A stretch of DNA of 64,000 nt from Nocardioides rubriscoriae (GCF_008087085.1 NZ_VIYJ01000009.1:248001-312000), one strand, 5' to 3'. Shown: positions 6,799 to 16,929, counted from the first letter of the stretch. Notes: a model not told the origin generated them from the sequence alone. A program made the numbers and translations.

Positions 6799-9700
6799 AT
6801 GTCTGCTCTGTCCCCGTCCCGTCGTGTCCGCCTCTCGGTGGCGACCGTCCTGATCGGCCTGGTGACGGCGCCGCTCGCGATGAGCGCGGCCGGGCCCGCG
6901 TCGGCCGCCCCCGCGGCTGCGCAGGCCGCCGCGGCGTCCGCAAGCGTCGATCCCGCGCTACGACCGTCGGCCGAGGCCGTGGAGCCGGCCGGGTCGGCCT
7001 CGACCTTCACCTTCTTCATCCTGCGCACCAACCAGCCCGGCCCGTGCACCGGGCTGGGCGAGAACGTGAGCACCGACCCCTCGATCAACCGGCGCAGCTG
7101 CGCCTTCACCAACTTCCAGGTGACCGGGGCCACCGGAGCCCTCAGCGCCGAGCTGTACGCCGAGGGGGCGTCGACCCCGTTCGCCACGCCGGCCGTGGTC
7201 GCGCAGACCAACGGTGGTGGCACCGGCTTCCAGGTCTCGCTGCAGCCGTCGGCCGCCTGGTCCGCGGCCGCCGGCCGGGTCCGCATGGTCGTCAAGGACG
7301 CCACGGGCCCCATCGGCGAGTCGACGTTCTTCTACAACCACCTGGTCGCCACCGTCACGACCGGCGGCGCCACCACCCCCGGCACGGCGTTCGGGGTCAC
7401 CGGCACGCTCGTCGAGCACCTGGCCGGCACGACCGGCGGCGACACCGCGGTGCCCGCGACGTTCCGGCTCCGCGTCACCGGGCCGGACTCGACCACACCC
7501 CTGTACACCTCTCCCGTCCTCACCGCCGCCTCCGACGGCACCTTCAGCACCACGGTCCCCGGCAGCGCCACCGAGGGGCTCGCCGGCGGTGACAGTCTCT
7601 CCAAGACGCTCGCGGTCGAGGTGGTCGACGCCTCCTACGAGGACACCACCGCCCTCCCGCCCCCGGTCACGGGTCGGTGGGCCGCCGGCGTGGCCGGCAC
7701 CGCGGCGCACACCGTGACGATCCCGGCGACGCGGCTCACGCTGCTCAACAGCTTCGTCTCCTCCGTCGGCTGGGTGAAGCCGGGCGAGGTCTACCCCTCA
7801 CAGCTCGTCGTCCGCAACGACACCACCACCGCCGCGACACCGAGCGTCCTGCTCACCGTGCCCACCGGCACCTCGCTGCTGACCGCCGCGGGTCCGGGGA
7901 CCCACCCGGTCTCTCCCACGGGGCTCACCTGGGCCCCCGGCACCCTCGCACCCGGCGAGAGTGCGGAGCTGGTGCTGACCGCGCGCGCCAGCAGGACCTC
8001 CCAGCTGCCCACCGTCGTGTGGCGCGACCTCTCGTCCTCGGCGGTCCTCCAGGTCCCGGGCCAGCCCGACAAGACCGTGCTGAGCCACGGCCCCAAGGTG
8101 ATCCCGCCCAGCGATGTCTACAACACCGCCCGCTACGGCGACCGGCCGTTCCCGATCGTCCCGGTCCAGTACAACGACCGGTCCTACCAGGACACCCACA
8201 ACGGCCAGCTGCTCGCCCAGAAGATCAACGACCCCGGCACCCCCGGATCGACCTTCAACCTCTACCAGGAGATGTCGATCAAGCAGCTGTACCCCAACGG
8301 CACCGTCCCGTCCTCGGGCATCGCGACCGCCGACTTCACGTACGCGCCGGGCTTCGACTTCCAGTCCACGGTGCCCGGCCAGTCCTGCACCGGCACGACG
8401 TACGCCGACCTGCCCGCCGACGTGTCCGGCACGCCGCTGTACCCCGAGCGCGTGACCAACGGCGTCTACAACCTGCCCGGCCAGACCCAGTTCTACGGTG
8501 CCGACGCCAACGGCTCGGCCGTGGTCGGCTCGGTGGCCGGCGTCGGAGCCCTGCAGAACATCGACTCCGGCTGCGGCCCGACCGGCAAGCTCGTCCACGA
8601 CGCTGCTGCGCTGGCCGACCCCGAGCTCGACTACAGCGACTACGACACCGACAAGGACGGGGTCGTCGACTTCTTCATGGTCGTCTACGCCGGCTGCGGC
8701 GGCAACGGCGCCTCACAGATCCCGATGTGCACCAGTGCGCAGAGCGACACCGCGTCCTACGACAACATCTGGCCCCACTCGTCCTCCCTCGAGGGCGCCT
8801 ACACCGACCCGGTCACCGGGCTGCCCGGCTTCACGACCGACGACCAGCTCAAGGACCTCGAGGACCGGCCGCTCTGGTACACCGACACGACGTACACGAC
8901 CACGACCACCGTGGACAAGGGCGAGGCGCTCAAGGTCTACGTCCGCGTCGGGCCCTACAACGTCAACCCCGAGACCGCGATCGACAACGCCTCGGTCATC
9001 AGCCACGAGTACGGCCACAGCCTCGGGCTGCCCGACTTCTACTCGACCGGCAGCCGCGAGACCTACGGTGACTGGAACCTCATGGCCACCGACAAGTCGC
9101 AGAACATGGACGCCTACTCGCGCCAGGAGCTCGGCTGGGTCGTGCCCCAGGTGCTGGCGCCCGGCGCCACGACCTCGGTCAAGGACTGGAAGAACTCCAA
9201 GATCGACACCGGCACCATCACCTGGCAGGCGCCCGACGGCACGCCGTACACCCTGACCGACGGAGCCGACGGCACGGTCCACAACTCCGAGATGTACGTC
9301 GCCAAGCTGCCCGGTCGCACGTTGCTCGACGCGAGCGCCTTCACCAGCGGTGTGGGCTCCACCCCGCAGCACCTGTGGTGGTCGGGCTCGGGCAACGACT
9401 TCGGGTGCGCTCCCGTGGGAGGGCGCAACTTCGACCTCTCGATCCCCGGTCTTGCCACCCTTCCCAGCGGGACGCCCGTCAAGCTGACCTTCAAGTCACG
9501 CTGGGACATCGAGTGGGACTTCGACTACGGGTTCGTCCTGACCACCACCGACGGCGGCGCCACCTACACCTCGCACCCCTCGGCCAACGGCTACACCACC
9601 TCGAAGGCCGGGGTGCCCGGCAACGTCAACATGAACGGCTGCCTGGACACCTACGACAACGGCATCACCGGCACCAGCGGCTCCTACAGCGCCGGCACCC

Positions 9701-11991
9701 AGGCCGTCGACCGGGTCGCGGGCAACACGCCGGCCCCCGTCTTCCTCGCCGACAGCTACGACATCAGCGACCTGGCGGGCAAGCGCAACGGCGCCCTGCG
9801 CTTCAGCTACTCCACCGACCCGGGTCTGGCCCGGCCGGGCTGGTTCATCGACGACGTCAAGGTCACCGCGACCGTCAACGGCGTCGACAAGGTGCTCTAC
9901 TCGACGGACTTCGAGTCCAGCGGCGGTCCCGCCGACGACGCCGTCTTCAACGGCGGCTGCAACGAGGACCTGGCCGTCGCCTCGAGCTGCACCAAGGGCT
10001 GGAAGTACCTCGCCGCCGGGGCCGCCTCGGTGCAGGACCACGCCTACTACCTGGAGATGCGCGACCGGTCGAGCTTCGACTTCGACGGCCGCGGCGAGAA
10101 CGACCGCGACCCCATCGGGTTCCAGGCCGGCCTCTACCTCGCCTACACCGACGAGGCGCACGGGTACGGCAACGTCGGGACCGACGACCCGCCCGCGCAG
10201 TCGCCGCTCGACTCGGTGCCCACCGTCGGCTCGGCGACCCCCAACCTCGACGACGCGTCCTTCAACGCCACGCCGGCGCGCTCCACCTTCACCGACGCCA
10301 AGGCCACACCCCACGTCGACAACTACGCCGACCCGAGCACGACCTCGGGCAACTGGGAGTTCGCCTACGACTGCCTCGGCTTCAAGGTCGACGCGATGAG
10401 CGGGCAGGACGCGGCGCCGCAGAGCAACCTGACCGGCGACGTCACCTTCACCCTCGGCACCGGGTGCGGTGCGTTCGACTACGGATACGAGCCCGAACGG
10501 GTCGTCGACAACACCGCCCCGACCGCGGTGGCCTCGGCGAGCCCGACGACCGCCACCACCGGCCAGCAGGTCGCGTTCTCGTCGGCGGGCTCGACCGACG
10601 CCGAGACCCCCGGCGAGCTCGACTACAGCTGGGACCTCGACGGCGACGGCACCAAGGACGCCGCCGTCGCTGCGCCGAGCTTCGCGTACGGCACGGCCGG
10701 GACCTACACCGCGACCCTGACGGTCACCGACCCCTCCGGTCTGACCGACACCGCCACCGTGGTGGTCACGGTCACCGGTGCGCCGGCCGCCAACACCGCC
10801 CCCACGGCCGACGCCACCGCGGACCCGGTCGCCGTCGGCATCGGACAGAACGTCACCCTCACCGGCGCCGGCTCGACCGACGCCCAGACCCCGTCGTCGC
10901 TGACCTACAGCTGGGACTTCGGTAACGGCGGCACCACCGTCGACGCGACGACCCGCGACACGTCGGTGTCCTACCTGCAAGCCGGCACCTACACGGTGAC
11001 GCTCACCGTCACCGACCCCGGCGGGCTCAGCGACACCGACACCGTCGTGATCACGGTGACGACGCTCCCGCCGCCCAACACGGCCCCGACGGCGGCAGCC
11101 TCGGCGACCCCCTCCACCGTCGCTGTGAACGGCGACGTCGTGCTCAGTGCGGCGGACTCGACCGACGCCGAGAACCCCGCGGGCCTGACCTACAGCTGGG
11201 ACTTCGGCGACGGCGGCACCCTCGCGGACGCAACGACCCGCGACGTCACCACGTCGTACCCCGCGGTGGGCACCTACACGGCCACGGTCACCGTGACCGA
11301 CCCCCAGGGACTCAACGACACCGCGACCACCACGGTGACCGTCACGAGGACCGGTGACACGACGAAGCCGACGATCCGTACCACCATCAGCCCCTCGCCG
11401 GTCCTGGTCAGCCGGGCCTCCGTGGTCTCCGCCGCCGGCTCCACCGACGACGTGACCGCCTCCGGCGACCTGACCTACCAGTGGAACCGGCGCAACGGCG
11501 GCTCCCTGGTCGACGCCACCGGGCCCACGCTGCGGCTCTTCTACCGCAACCCCGGGGTCCGCACGGTCGGGTTGACCGTGACCGACGAGGCGGGCAACGT
11601 GTCCACCCGCAGCGTGCGGGTCGCCGTCTACCGCTACGCGGCCTGCGGCACCCGCGCCGTGCGCACGACGGGCGACGTGCGGGTGCGCAGGTCCGATGCG
11701 GCCATCGGGGGCCGTTACTGCGCCACCCGGCGGGCGACCCCGGGCCGCGACTCCCTGGTGATCCACTTCCGGGGTACCCGGGTCGACATCCTGCGTGGCC
11801 TGGCCCCGCGAGGCGGCTCGGCGGCGGTCTACGTCGACGGCGTCCGCAGGACGACGGTGTCGTTCCGGGGCGGCACCCGTCTGACGTTCCGGCACGCTGC
11901 CACGCTGACCGGGTTCACCCCTGGCTCGCACAAGCTGGAGCTGCGGCGCACCCGCGGGCGCATCTACGTCGAGGGGTTCCTGGTCCAGTAG
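6799..11991 (+). CDS. Secreted M6 family (immune-inhibitor-A-like) metalloprotease with PKD repeats
   Basis: 1730 residues. A Sec-type signal peptide (RRVRLSVATVL... ending ASAAP) is followed by a roughly 250-residue Gly/Thr-rich beta module, an NEW3-like beta domain, then the peptidase M6 core with zinc motif HEYGH (736-740) and downstream GDWNLMA. After the catalytic region come four PKD-like domains (conserved SYSWDxDGDG/YSWDFG and GTYTxTLTVTD, roughly residues 1235-1620) and a C-terminal beta-sandwich-like domain (about 1625-1730) containing YVDGVRRTTV. An exported protein-degrading enzyme is likely. I took ATG 6799, which has GAGGA 5 nt upstream, over the ATG at 6757. It diverges from the MerR-PP2C gene and ends in a strong hairpin. 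Confidence 0.9.
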   Translation: MSALSPSRRVRLSVATVLIGLVTAPLAMSAAGPASAAPAAAQAAAASASVDPALRPSAEAVEPAGSASTFTFFILRTNQPGPCTGLGENVSTDPSINRRSCAFTNFQVTGATGALSAELYAEGASTPFATPAVVAQTNGGGTGFQVSLQPSAAWSAAAGRVRMVVKDATGPIGESTFFYNHLVATVTTGGATTPGTAFGVTGTLVEHLAGTTGGDTAVPATFRLRVTGPDSTTPLYTSPVLTAASDGTFSTTVPGSATEGLAGGDSLSKTLAVEVVDASYEDTTALPPPVTGRWAAGVAGTAAHTVTIPATRLTLLNSFVSSVGWVKPGEVYPSQLVVRNDTTTAATPSVLLTVPTGTSLLTAAGPGTHPVSPTGLTWAPGTLAPGESAELVLTARASRTSQLPTVVWRDLSSSAVLQVPGQPDKTVLSHGPKVIPPSDVYNTARYGDRPFPIVPVQYNDRSYQDTHNGQLLAQKINDPGTPGSTFNLYQEMSIKQLYPNGTVPSSGIATADFTYAPGFDFQSTVPGQSCTGTTYADLPADVSGTPLYPERVTNGVYNLPGQTQFYGADANGSAVVGSVAGVGALQNIDSGCGPTGKLVHDAAALADPELDYSDYDTDKDGVVDFFMVVYAGCGGNGASQIPMCTSAQSDTASYDNIWPHSSSLEGAYTDPVTGLPGFTTDDQLKDLEDRPLWYTDTTYTTTTTVDKGEALKVYVRVGPYNVNPETAIDNASVISHEYGHSLGLPDFYSTGSRETYGDWNLMATDKSQNMDAYSRQELGWVVPQVLAPGATTSVKDWKNSKIDTGTITWQAPDGTPYTLTDGADGTVHNSEMYVAKLPGRTLLDASAFTSGVGSTPQHLWWSGSGNDFGCAPVGGRNFDLSIPGLATLPSGTPVKLTFKSRWDIEWDFDYGFVLTTTDGGATYTSHPSANGYTTSKAGVPGNVNMNGCLDTYDNGITGTSGSYSAGTQAVDRVAGNTPAPVFLADSYDISDLAGKRNGALRFSYSTDPGLARPGWFIDDVKVTATVNGVDKVLYSTDFESSGGPADDAVFNGGCNEDLAVASSCTKGWKYLAAGAASVQDHAYYLEMRDRSSFDFDGRGENDRDPIGFQAGLYLAYTDEAHGYGNVGTDDPPAQSPLDSVPTVGSATPNLDDASFNATPARSTFTDAKATPHVDNYADPSTTSGNWEFAYDCLGFKVDAMSGQDAAPQSNLTGDVTFTLGTGCGAFDYGYEPERVVDNTAPTAVASASPTTATTGQQVAFSSAGSTDAETPGELDYSWDLDGDGTKDAAVAAPSFAYGTAGTYTATLTVTDPSGLTDTATVVVTVTGAPAANTAPTADATADPVAVGIGQNVTLTGAGSTDAQTPSSLTYSWDFGNGGTTVDATTRDTSVSYLQAGTYTVTLTVTDPGGLSDTDTVVITVTTLPPPNTAPTAAASATPSTVAVNGDVVLSAADSTDAENPAGLTYSWDFGDGGTLADATTRDVTTSYPAVGTYTATVTVTDPQGLNDTATTTVTVTRTGDTTKPTIRTTISPSPVLVSRASVVSAAGSTDDVTASGDLTYQWNRRNGGSLVDATGPTLRLFYRNPGVRTVGLTVTDEAGNVSTRSVRVAVYRYAACGTRAVRTTGDVRVRRSDAAIGGRYCATRRATPGRDSLVIHFRGTRVDILRGLAPRGGSAAVYVDGVRRTTVSFRGGTRLTFRHAATLTGFTPGSHKLELRRTRGRIYVEGFLVQ

Positions 11992-12007
11992 CCCGCAGGG
12001 CCCTCCC

Positions 12008-12607
12008 TCACCGGTGCCGGTCGGCCCCTCGGCCGACCGGCACCGCGCACGAGCGCGAGCTGCCCTGGAGCACGCCGTCGGCGCACAGGGTCGCCGCGTG
12101 GGCCGCGCCCCCGACCGGTCCGAGCGCGGGCGCGACGGCCACGACCGGGCGCAGCAGCGGGTCCACGACGTCGGTGAGGGGGGTGTCAGGACCCTCGAGG
12201 CCCCCGTCCACGCTGGTAGCGACCCCAGGGTCGAGGCCCGCCGTCGGTCCAGCCGCCCCACCGGGGGCGACCCCGAGGCTCGACGGCATCGGCGCGGAGC
12301 CGGTGACCCCGACCGTCAGCCCACGGCCCGGCTCGTCACGCCGGCCGTCGTCACGCGCACGTACGTCGTCGGCGCCGCGCGGCGGCGCGGGAGGAGCGGG
12401 AAGGGCGAGCACACCACCGGGCCCGCGCCGGGCCGGGTCCCCGGGCAGGGGTAGTGGACCGGTGGCGGTGCGGACCAGGGCGAGCACCGAGGCGAGGGCG
12501 ACCCCGCCCGCGCACGTCGTCAGGGCCAGGCGCCGCCGGCGGCGCCGTCGGGCCTCCCGACGGGTGCGGCGGCGGACGCCCTCGACCTCGATCTGGATCT
12601 CGGGCAC
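12008..12607 (-). CDS. Hypothetical single-pass membrane protein
   Basis: 199 residues from a GTG at 12607. An arginine-rich cytoplasmic N-terminus (VRRRTRREARRRRRRR) precedes one hydrophobic segment (about 27-46), followed by a Pro/Gly/Ala-rich exterior with two cysteines near the end. I recognise no domain. Third-codon positions are strongly G/C, as in neighbouring real genes, which supports coding, but the start lacks a clear ribosome binding site. It lies 19 bp downstream of the SRPBCC gene, and its last codons are formed by the terminator hairpin of the convergent protease gene. Confidence 0.5.
   Translation of the reverse strand: MPEIQIEVEGVRRRTRREARRRRRRRLALTTCAGGVALASVLALVRTATGPLPLPGDPARRGPGGVLALPAPPAPPRGADDVRARDDGRRDEPGRGLTVGVTGSAPMPSSLGVAPGGAAGPTAGLDPGVATSVDGGLEGPDTPLTDVVDPLLRPVVAVAPALGPVGGAAHAATLCADGVLQGSSRSCAVPVGRGADRHR
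12012..12045. terminator. Strong hairpin downstream of the M6 protease
   Basis: A perfect inverted repeat with 15-bp arms (CGGTGCCGGTCGGCC and its complement) and a CCTC loop, 20 nt after the protease stop. It overlaps the last codons of the convergent hypothetical gene, so it can act for both strands. Confidence 0.8.
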
Positions 12608-12626
12608 GGGGTGGCCCGGCTGGTGC

Positions 12627-13100
12627 TCAGGCGCCCTCGGCCTCGGCCTTGACCTTGGCCAGCGTCTCCTGCATGCCCTGCTCGAGGCGACGGGTGAACG
12701 GCTCGACGCCGCCGAGCACGACCTTGGTGAGCGCGAGCGACAGGCGGGAGATGCCCTCGGGCACCTCGCGGCGCTGGGTCAGCGTGGTGCCACCGGCGCC
12801 GTTGTCGGCGAGCTCGAAGGACCAGATCGTGTTGTTCTCGCGCACCTTGAAGGCGAAGTCGCGGTGCGGCTCGAAGCGCACGACCTTGGCTCCGGTCGGC
12901 CAGAACAGCAGGCCCTGGCGGTTGAGGTTGCTGAAGGTCGCGCCCTTCTCGACCACGCCGCCCTTGACCTTGGAGCGCACGACCTGCGGGCTCCACGAGG
13001 CCATCCGGGGGACGTCGGTGACCAGCGCCCAGACCTGGGCGGGCGTCGCGTCGATGTCGATGCTCGCCTGGAGCTCTGCGTGCTGCTGCGTGTCGGCCAT
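12627..13100 (-). CDS. SRPBCC (START-like) family protein
   Basis: 157 residues with the polyketide-cyclase/START fold pattern: ASIDIDATPAQVWALVTDV at the N-terminus, MASWSP, then a strand-rich centre and a long C-terminal amphipathic helix (RRLEQGMQETLAKVKAEAE). Members bind hydrophobic ligands in a central cavity, and many actinobacterial copies have no known substrate. There is no signal peptide. It lies 32 bp downstream of cca and just upstream of the small membrane-protein gene on the same strand. Confidence 0.85.
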   Translation of the reverse strand: MADTQQHAELQASIDIDATPAQVWALVTDVPRMASWSPQVVRSKVKGGVVEKGATFSNLNRQGLLFWPTGAKVVRFEPHRDFAFKVRENNTIWSFELADNGAGGTTLTQRREVPEGISRLSLALTKVVLGGVEPFTRRLEQGMQETLAKVKAEAEGA

Positions 13101-13132
13101 GGCCGGACCTTACTGAACGGCGTTCAACAACG

Positions 13133-14587
13133 TCATCGTGATGCCCACCACTCGAGCAGCGCCGCGCGTGCCTGGTCCTCGTCGAGGGGGCCGCGGTCCA
13201 GGCGCAGGTCGAGCAGGAACGCGTAGGCCTCGCCGACCTCGCGACCAGGCCCGATGCCGAGGACGGCCATGATCTGGTTGCCGTCGAGATCGGGGCGCAA
13301 CGAGGCGAGCTCCTCCTCCTGCGACAACCGGGCGATGCGGGCCTCGAGGTCGTCGTAGGTGCGGCGCAGCCGGTCGGCCTTGCGCTGGTTGCGGGTCGTG
13401 CAGTCGGCGCGGGTCAGCACGTGCAGCCGCTCGAGCTGGTCGCCGGCGTCGCGCACGTAGCGGCGCACGGCCGAGTCGGTCCACTCCCCCGAGCCGTAGC
13501 CGTGGAAGCGCAGGTGCAGCTCGACGAGCTTGCTGACCGCCTCGATGTCGTCGTTGCTGAAGCGCAGCGCCTTCATCCGCTTGGCGGTGAGCTTGGCGCC
13601 CACGACGTCGTGGTGGTGGAAGGTCACGGTGCCGTCGCCGACCAGGCGGCGGGTCCGGGGCTTGCCGACGTCGTGCATGAGCGCGGCGAAGCGGGACACG
13701 AAGTCGGGCTCGCCGTCGGCCCGGCCCAGGCGCGGCTCGAGCTCGATCGCCTGCTCGAGCACGGTGAGCGTGTGCTCGTAGACGTCCTTGTGGCGATGGT
13801 GCTCGTCGCGCTCGAGCTGCAGCGCCGGCAGCTCGGGCAGCACCAGCGCGGCGAGCCCGGTGTCGACCAGCAGCGTCAGGCCCAAGCGCGGGTGGGGCGC
13901 GCAGATCAGCTTGACCAGCTCGTCGCGCACCCGCTCGGCGCTGATGATCGTGATGCGGTCGGCCATCGCGGTCATCGCGGCGACGACCTCGGGCGCGACC
14001 GTGAAGCCGAGCTGCGCGGCGAAGCGCGCGGCGCGCAGCATCCGCAGAGGGTCGTCGCCGAAGGAGTCCTCGGGCCGGCCGGGGGTGCGCAGCACCTGGT
14101 GGGCCAGGTCGACGATGCCGCCGTAGGGGTCCTCGAACTCGCGCCCGGGCAGGGCCACCGCCATCGCGTTGACGGTGAAGTCGCGGCGTCCCAGGTCACC
14201 GGCCAGCGAGTCGCCGTACTGGACAGTCGGGTTGCGCGACGACGGGTCGTAGGACTCCGAGCGGTACGTCGTCACCTCGACCACCCACTCGCCCTTGCGG
14301 GCCCCGATGGTGCCGAAGTCGCGGCCCATGTCCCACAGCGCGTCGCCCCAGCCCTTGAGCAGGCGCTCGGTCACCTCGGGGCGCGCCGACGTGGTGAAGT
14401 CGAGGTCGTGGTGGGAGCGACCCAGCATCGCGTCGCGCACCGGCCCGCCGACCAGGTGGAGCTCGTGGCCGGCGTCGGTGAACAGGGCGCCCAGGCTGTC
14501 GATCAGCGGGGCGAGCCGGTCGAGCTCGGCCCCCACGCGACGCTGCACCTCGACGATCGAGAGGGGGGCGGAGGAGGACACGGGCAC
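13133..14587 (-). CDS. cca: CCA tRNA nucleotidyltransferase
   Basis: Adds or repairs the 3' CCA end of tRNAs. In the 484-residue protein the class II nucleotidyltransferase core carries LVGGPVRDAMLGR and the metal-binding HHDLDFTT motif, followed by RRDFTVNAMA and the RMLRAARF segment. An HD-type domain has LMHDVGKPRTR. The start is the GTG at 14587. cca next to the DUF6049-murJ-sigM block is the standard actinobacterial arrangement. The NUDIX (MutT4-like) gene that often sits between cca and the DUF6049 gene is absent here, leaving only 56 bp between the divergent starts. Confidence 0.96.
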   Translation of the reverse strand: MPVSSSAPLSIVEVQRRVGAELDRLAPLIDSLGALFTDAGHELHLVGGPVRDAMLGRSHHDLDFTTSARPEVTERLLKGWGDALWDMGRDFGTIGARKGEWVVEVTTYRSESYDPSSRNPTVQYGDSLAGDLGRRDFTVNAMAVALPGREFEDPYGGIVDLAHQVLRTPGRPEDSFGDDPLRMLRAARFAAQLGFTVAPEVVAAMTAMADRITIISAERVRDELVKLICAPHPRLGLTLLVDTGLAALVLPELPALQLERDEHHRHKDVYEHTLTVLEQAIELEPRLGRADGEPDFVSRFAALMHDVGKPRTRRLVGDGTVTFHHHDVVGAKLTAKRMKALRFSNDDIEAVSKLVELHLRFHGYGSGEWTDSAVRRYVRDAGDQLERLHVLTRADCTTRNQRKADRLRRTYDDLEARIARLSQEEELASLRPDLDGNQIMAVLGIGPGREVGEAYAFLLDLRLDRGPLDEDQARAALLEWWASR

Positions 14588-14643
14588 TCGCGCCAGTCTA
14601 GGAGTGCCCGGCGGGCACAGGCGAGCCGGATACCCTCGTCCCC

Positions 14644-16929
14644 GTGGTCGGTCCCCGCAGGTACGTGCGCGCCCTCGCGGCGACGTGCGCCCTGGGCGCC
14701 GGTCTCGCGCTCACCCCCGTCGCGAGCCCCGCCACCGCGGCGACCGCCGCCACGTCGACTCGCACGGTCACCCCCACCGCCGCCGACCCCCTGGTCGACG
14801 ACGCGCCCCTCGGCGTGACGATCCGGAGCATGACGCCCGGCTCGCTGCCCGCGACCGGCAACATCGTGGTCACCGGGACGGTCACCAACCGCACCGACGA
14901 GACCTGGAGCGGCATCAAGCTCTACGCGATCGGTCCGCGCGTCGAGGGCGGCGTCGACCTCTACCCCGCCCTGCGCAACCAGGGCGAGCTCGAGCAGGCG
15001 ATGCAGCAGCCGTTCGACGAGATCGTCGGCGAGCGGCTCACCAACGTCGGCACCCCCGGCTCGGTCGAGGAGCTGCCCCCCGGGGCCTCCTCCGGCTACA
15101 CCGTGGTCGTGCCGGCCGACGCCGTCCAGGTCACCCGGGCCGGCGTCTACTGGTTCGGCGTGCACGCCATCGGCGAGAGCGCCGGGTCCCCCTACGACCT
15201 GGTCGCCGACGGCCGCGCCCGCACGTTCCTGCCCTACGTCCCGCGACGCTTCGACACCACCCCGGTCACCGGGTCGCTGGTCGTCCCGCTGGCGCAACCG
15301 GTCCGCTACGCCGCCGACGGCTCGGTCGACGACGAGGACGCCTGGGTCCGCGCCCTCGACGACGGCGGCCGGCTGACCCGGCTGCTCGACCTGGTGGCGG
15401 CGAGCCCCACCCCCGTGACCTGGGTGGTCGACCCCGCGCTCGTCGACGCCGTCGCGCACCTGGCCGAGGGCAACCGGCCCCGCTCCCTCGACGACACGAC
15501 GGTGCCCACCGACCCCAGCACCGATCCTGGCAGCGACCCCAGCACCGACCCCAGCACCGACCCCGCCGGCGGTCCACCGGCCGACGACCCGAGCGACGGG
15601 TCGACCACGACGCCCACCGACGAGCCCTCCGCGACCGCCGAGCCGCTGTCGGAGTCGGCGCAGGTGGCCGCCGCGTGGCTGGCCCGGCTCGGCGCCGCGC
15701 TGCAGGGCGACGAGGTCCTGACCCTCCCCTACGGCAACGTGGACGTCCCCGCGACGGTCGCCCACGACCCCGACCTGCTGCGGGTCGCGCTCGCCCAGCG
15801 CAGCGTGGCCCTGGCGTCGCTCGGGGTCGACACCAAGCCCGTCATCTCGTCGCCCAGCGGCTACCTCGACGCCGCCAGCATCCGCGCCATCGACCCCGAC
15901 ACCCAGGTGCTGGTCACCGACCGGATGCTCGGCGCCGACCCGCCGGCCGCGGTCGACGCCGAGGGCCATCGCCTGCTCGTGACGTCGTACGGCGCCACGC
16001 AGGGCAGCCCCGGGCCCGGGCGCACCCTCACCACGGTCGGCATCCGGCAGCGGCTGCTCGCCGAGGCCGCGGTGAGGGTCATCAAGAACAAGCGTCCGCC
16101 GCTGGTCGCCGTGCTGCCGCTGGACTGGGAGCTCGACGACGGGCCCGCGTTCTTCGCCGGGCTCCAGGTGCCGTGGCTCGACCTCGGCCCGCTCGCCGAC
16201 GTCGACACCGAGGCCTCCGCCACGACGGTGTCGCCCGACGACCTCGACTACCCCCGGCTGCAGCGGCGCCGCGAGCTCGACGCGCCCACCGTCGACGCGG
16301 TCGCCGACCTGATCAAGGCCGGTGACACCCTGCAGAACGTCCTGGTCGACAACACCGAGATCGGCGGTGTGCTGACCGAGGAGGCCCTCACGGGCCTGTC
16401 CTACTTCGTGCGCTACGGCCAGACCGGGGGCCGGCTCGCGACCGGCCGGTCGCGCGCCTGGGTCGGCAGCCGGCTCAGCGGCGTGCGCATCAGCGCCTCG
16501 CCCGGGGTCACGCTGTCGAGCTCCGACGGCAAGTTCGTCGTCAACCTCACCAACACCCTCGACCACCGGGTCGCGGTCAGCGTGCGCGCCGAGTCCGACG
16601 ACGGCATCGAGGTCCTCGCGCCCGAGCGCATCGTGCTGCCCCCCGGCGGACGCGACACCGTCCTGCTGCGGGCGACCACCACCACCAACGCGGTCCACAA
16701 CGTCACCCTGAGCGTCACCGACCCCACCGGCGCGCCGCTGGGGTCGACGGCCCAGCTGCCGATCCGGCCGACCCAGGTCAGCGGCGTGATCTGGCTGATC
16801 ATGGGCACCGGCGCCGGGCTGCTGTTCCTCGCGATCGCCGTACGGCTGTTCCGGCGGGTGGCCGCCGGTCGCCGCGGCGAGGCCGGCGCCGGACGCCGCC
16901 CTGCGGGCTCCTCCGTCGAGGCCGCGTGA
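14644..16929 (+). CDS. DUF6049 family secreted/membrane-anchored protein
   Basis: 761 residues. The N-terminal signal peptide (YVRALAATCALGAGLALTP) leads into a large extracytoplasmic region with a beta domain (NIVVTGTVTNRTDETW), a long Asp/Pro/Ser/Thr repeat of the DPSTDPST type (about residues 285-320) and a second beta domain. One C-terminal membrane helix (about 715-738) is followed by a basic cytoplasmic tail. This is the family of mycobacterial Rv3909, found next to murJ throughout Actinobacteria and of unclear role, probably in envelope assembly. Its stop overlaps the murJ start by GTGA. Confidence 0.88.
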   Translation: MVGPRRYVRALAATCALGAGLALTPVASPATAATAATSTRTVTPTAADPLVDDAPLGVTIRSMTPGSLPATGNIVVTGTVTNRTDETWSGIKLYAIGPRVEGGVDLYPALRNQGELEQAMQQPFDEIVGERLTNVGTPGSVEELPPGASSGYTVVVPADAVQVTRAGVYWFGVHAIGESAGSPYDLVADGRARTFLPYVPRRFDTTPVTGSLVVPLAQPVRYAADGSVDDEDAWVRALDDGGRLTRLLDLVAASPTPVTWVVDPALVDAVAHLAEGNRPRSLDDTTVPTDPSTDPGSDPSTDPSTDPAGGPPADDPSDGSTTTPTDEPSATAEPLSESAQVAAAWLARLGAALQGDEVLTLPYGNVDVPATVAHDPDLLRVALAQRSVALASLGVDTKPVISSPSGYLDAASIRAIDPDTQVLVTDRMLGADPPAAVDAEGHRLLVTSYGATQGSPGPGRTLTTVGIRQRLLAEAAVRVIKNKRPPLVAVLPLDWELDDGPAFFAGLQVPWLDLGPLADVDTEASATTVSPDDLDYPRLQRRRELDAPTVDAVADLIKAGDTLQNVLVDNTEIGGVLTEEALTGLSYFVRYGQTGGRLATGRSRAWVGSRLSGVRISASPGVTLSSSDGKFVVNLTNTLDHRVAVSVRAESDDGIEVLAPERIVLPPGGRDTVLLRATTTTNAVHNVTLSVTDPTGAPLGSTAQLPIRPTQVSGVIWLIMGTGAGLLFLAIAVRLFRRVAAGRRGEAGAGRRPAGSSVEAA

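Noticed and set aside
4798..13100. The accessory block between ino1 and cca as a mobile island
   Set aside because: No integrase, transposase, direct repeats or tRNA border, and codon use looks like the neighbours.
14503..16698. A 731-codon minus-strand frame opposite the DUF6049 gene
   Set aside because: The plus-strand gene has a signal peptide, conserved context and a membrane anchor; the antisense frame has none.
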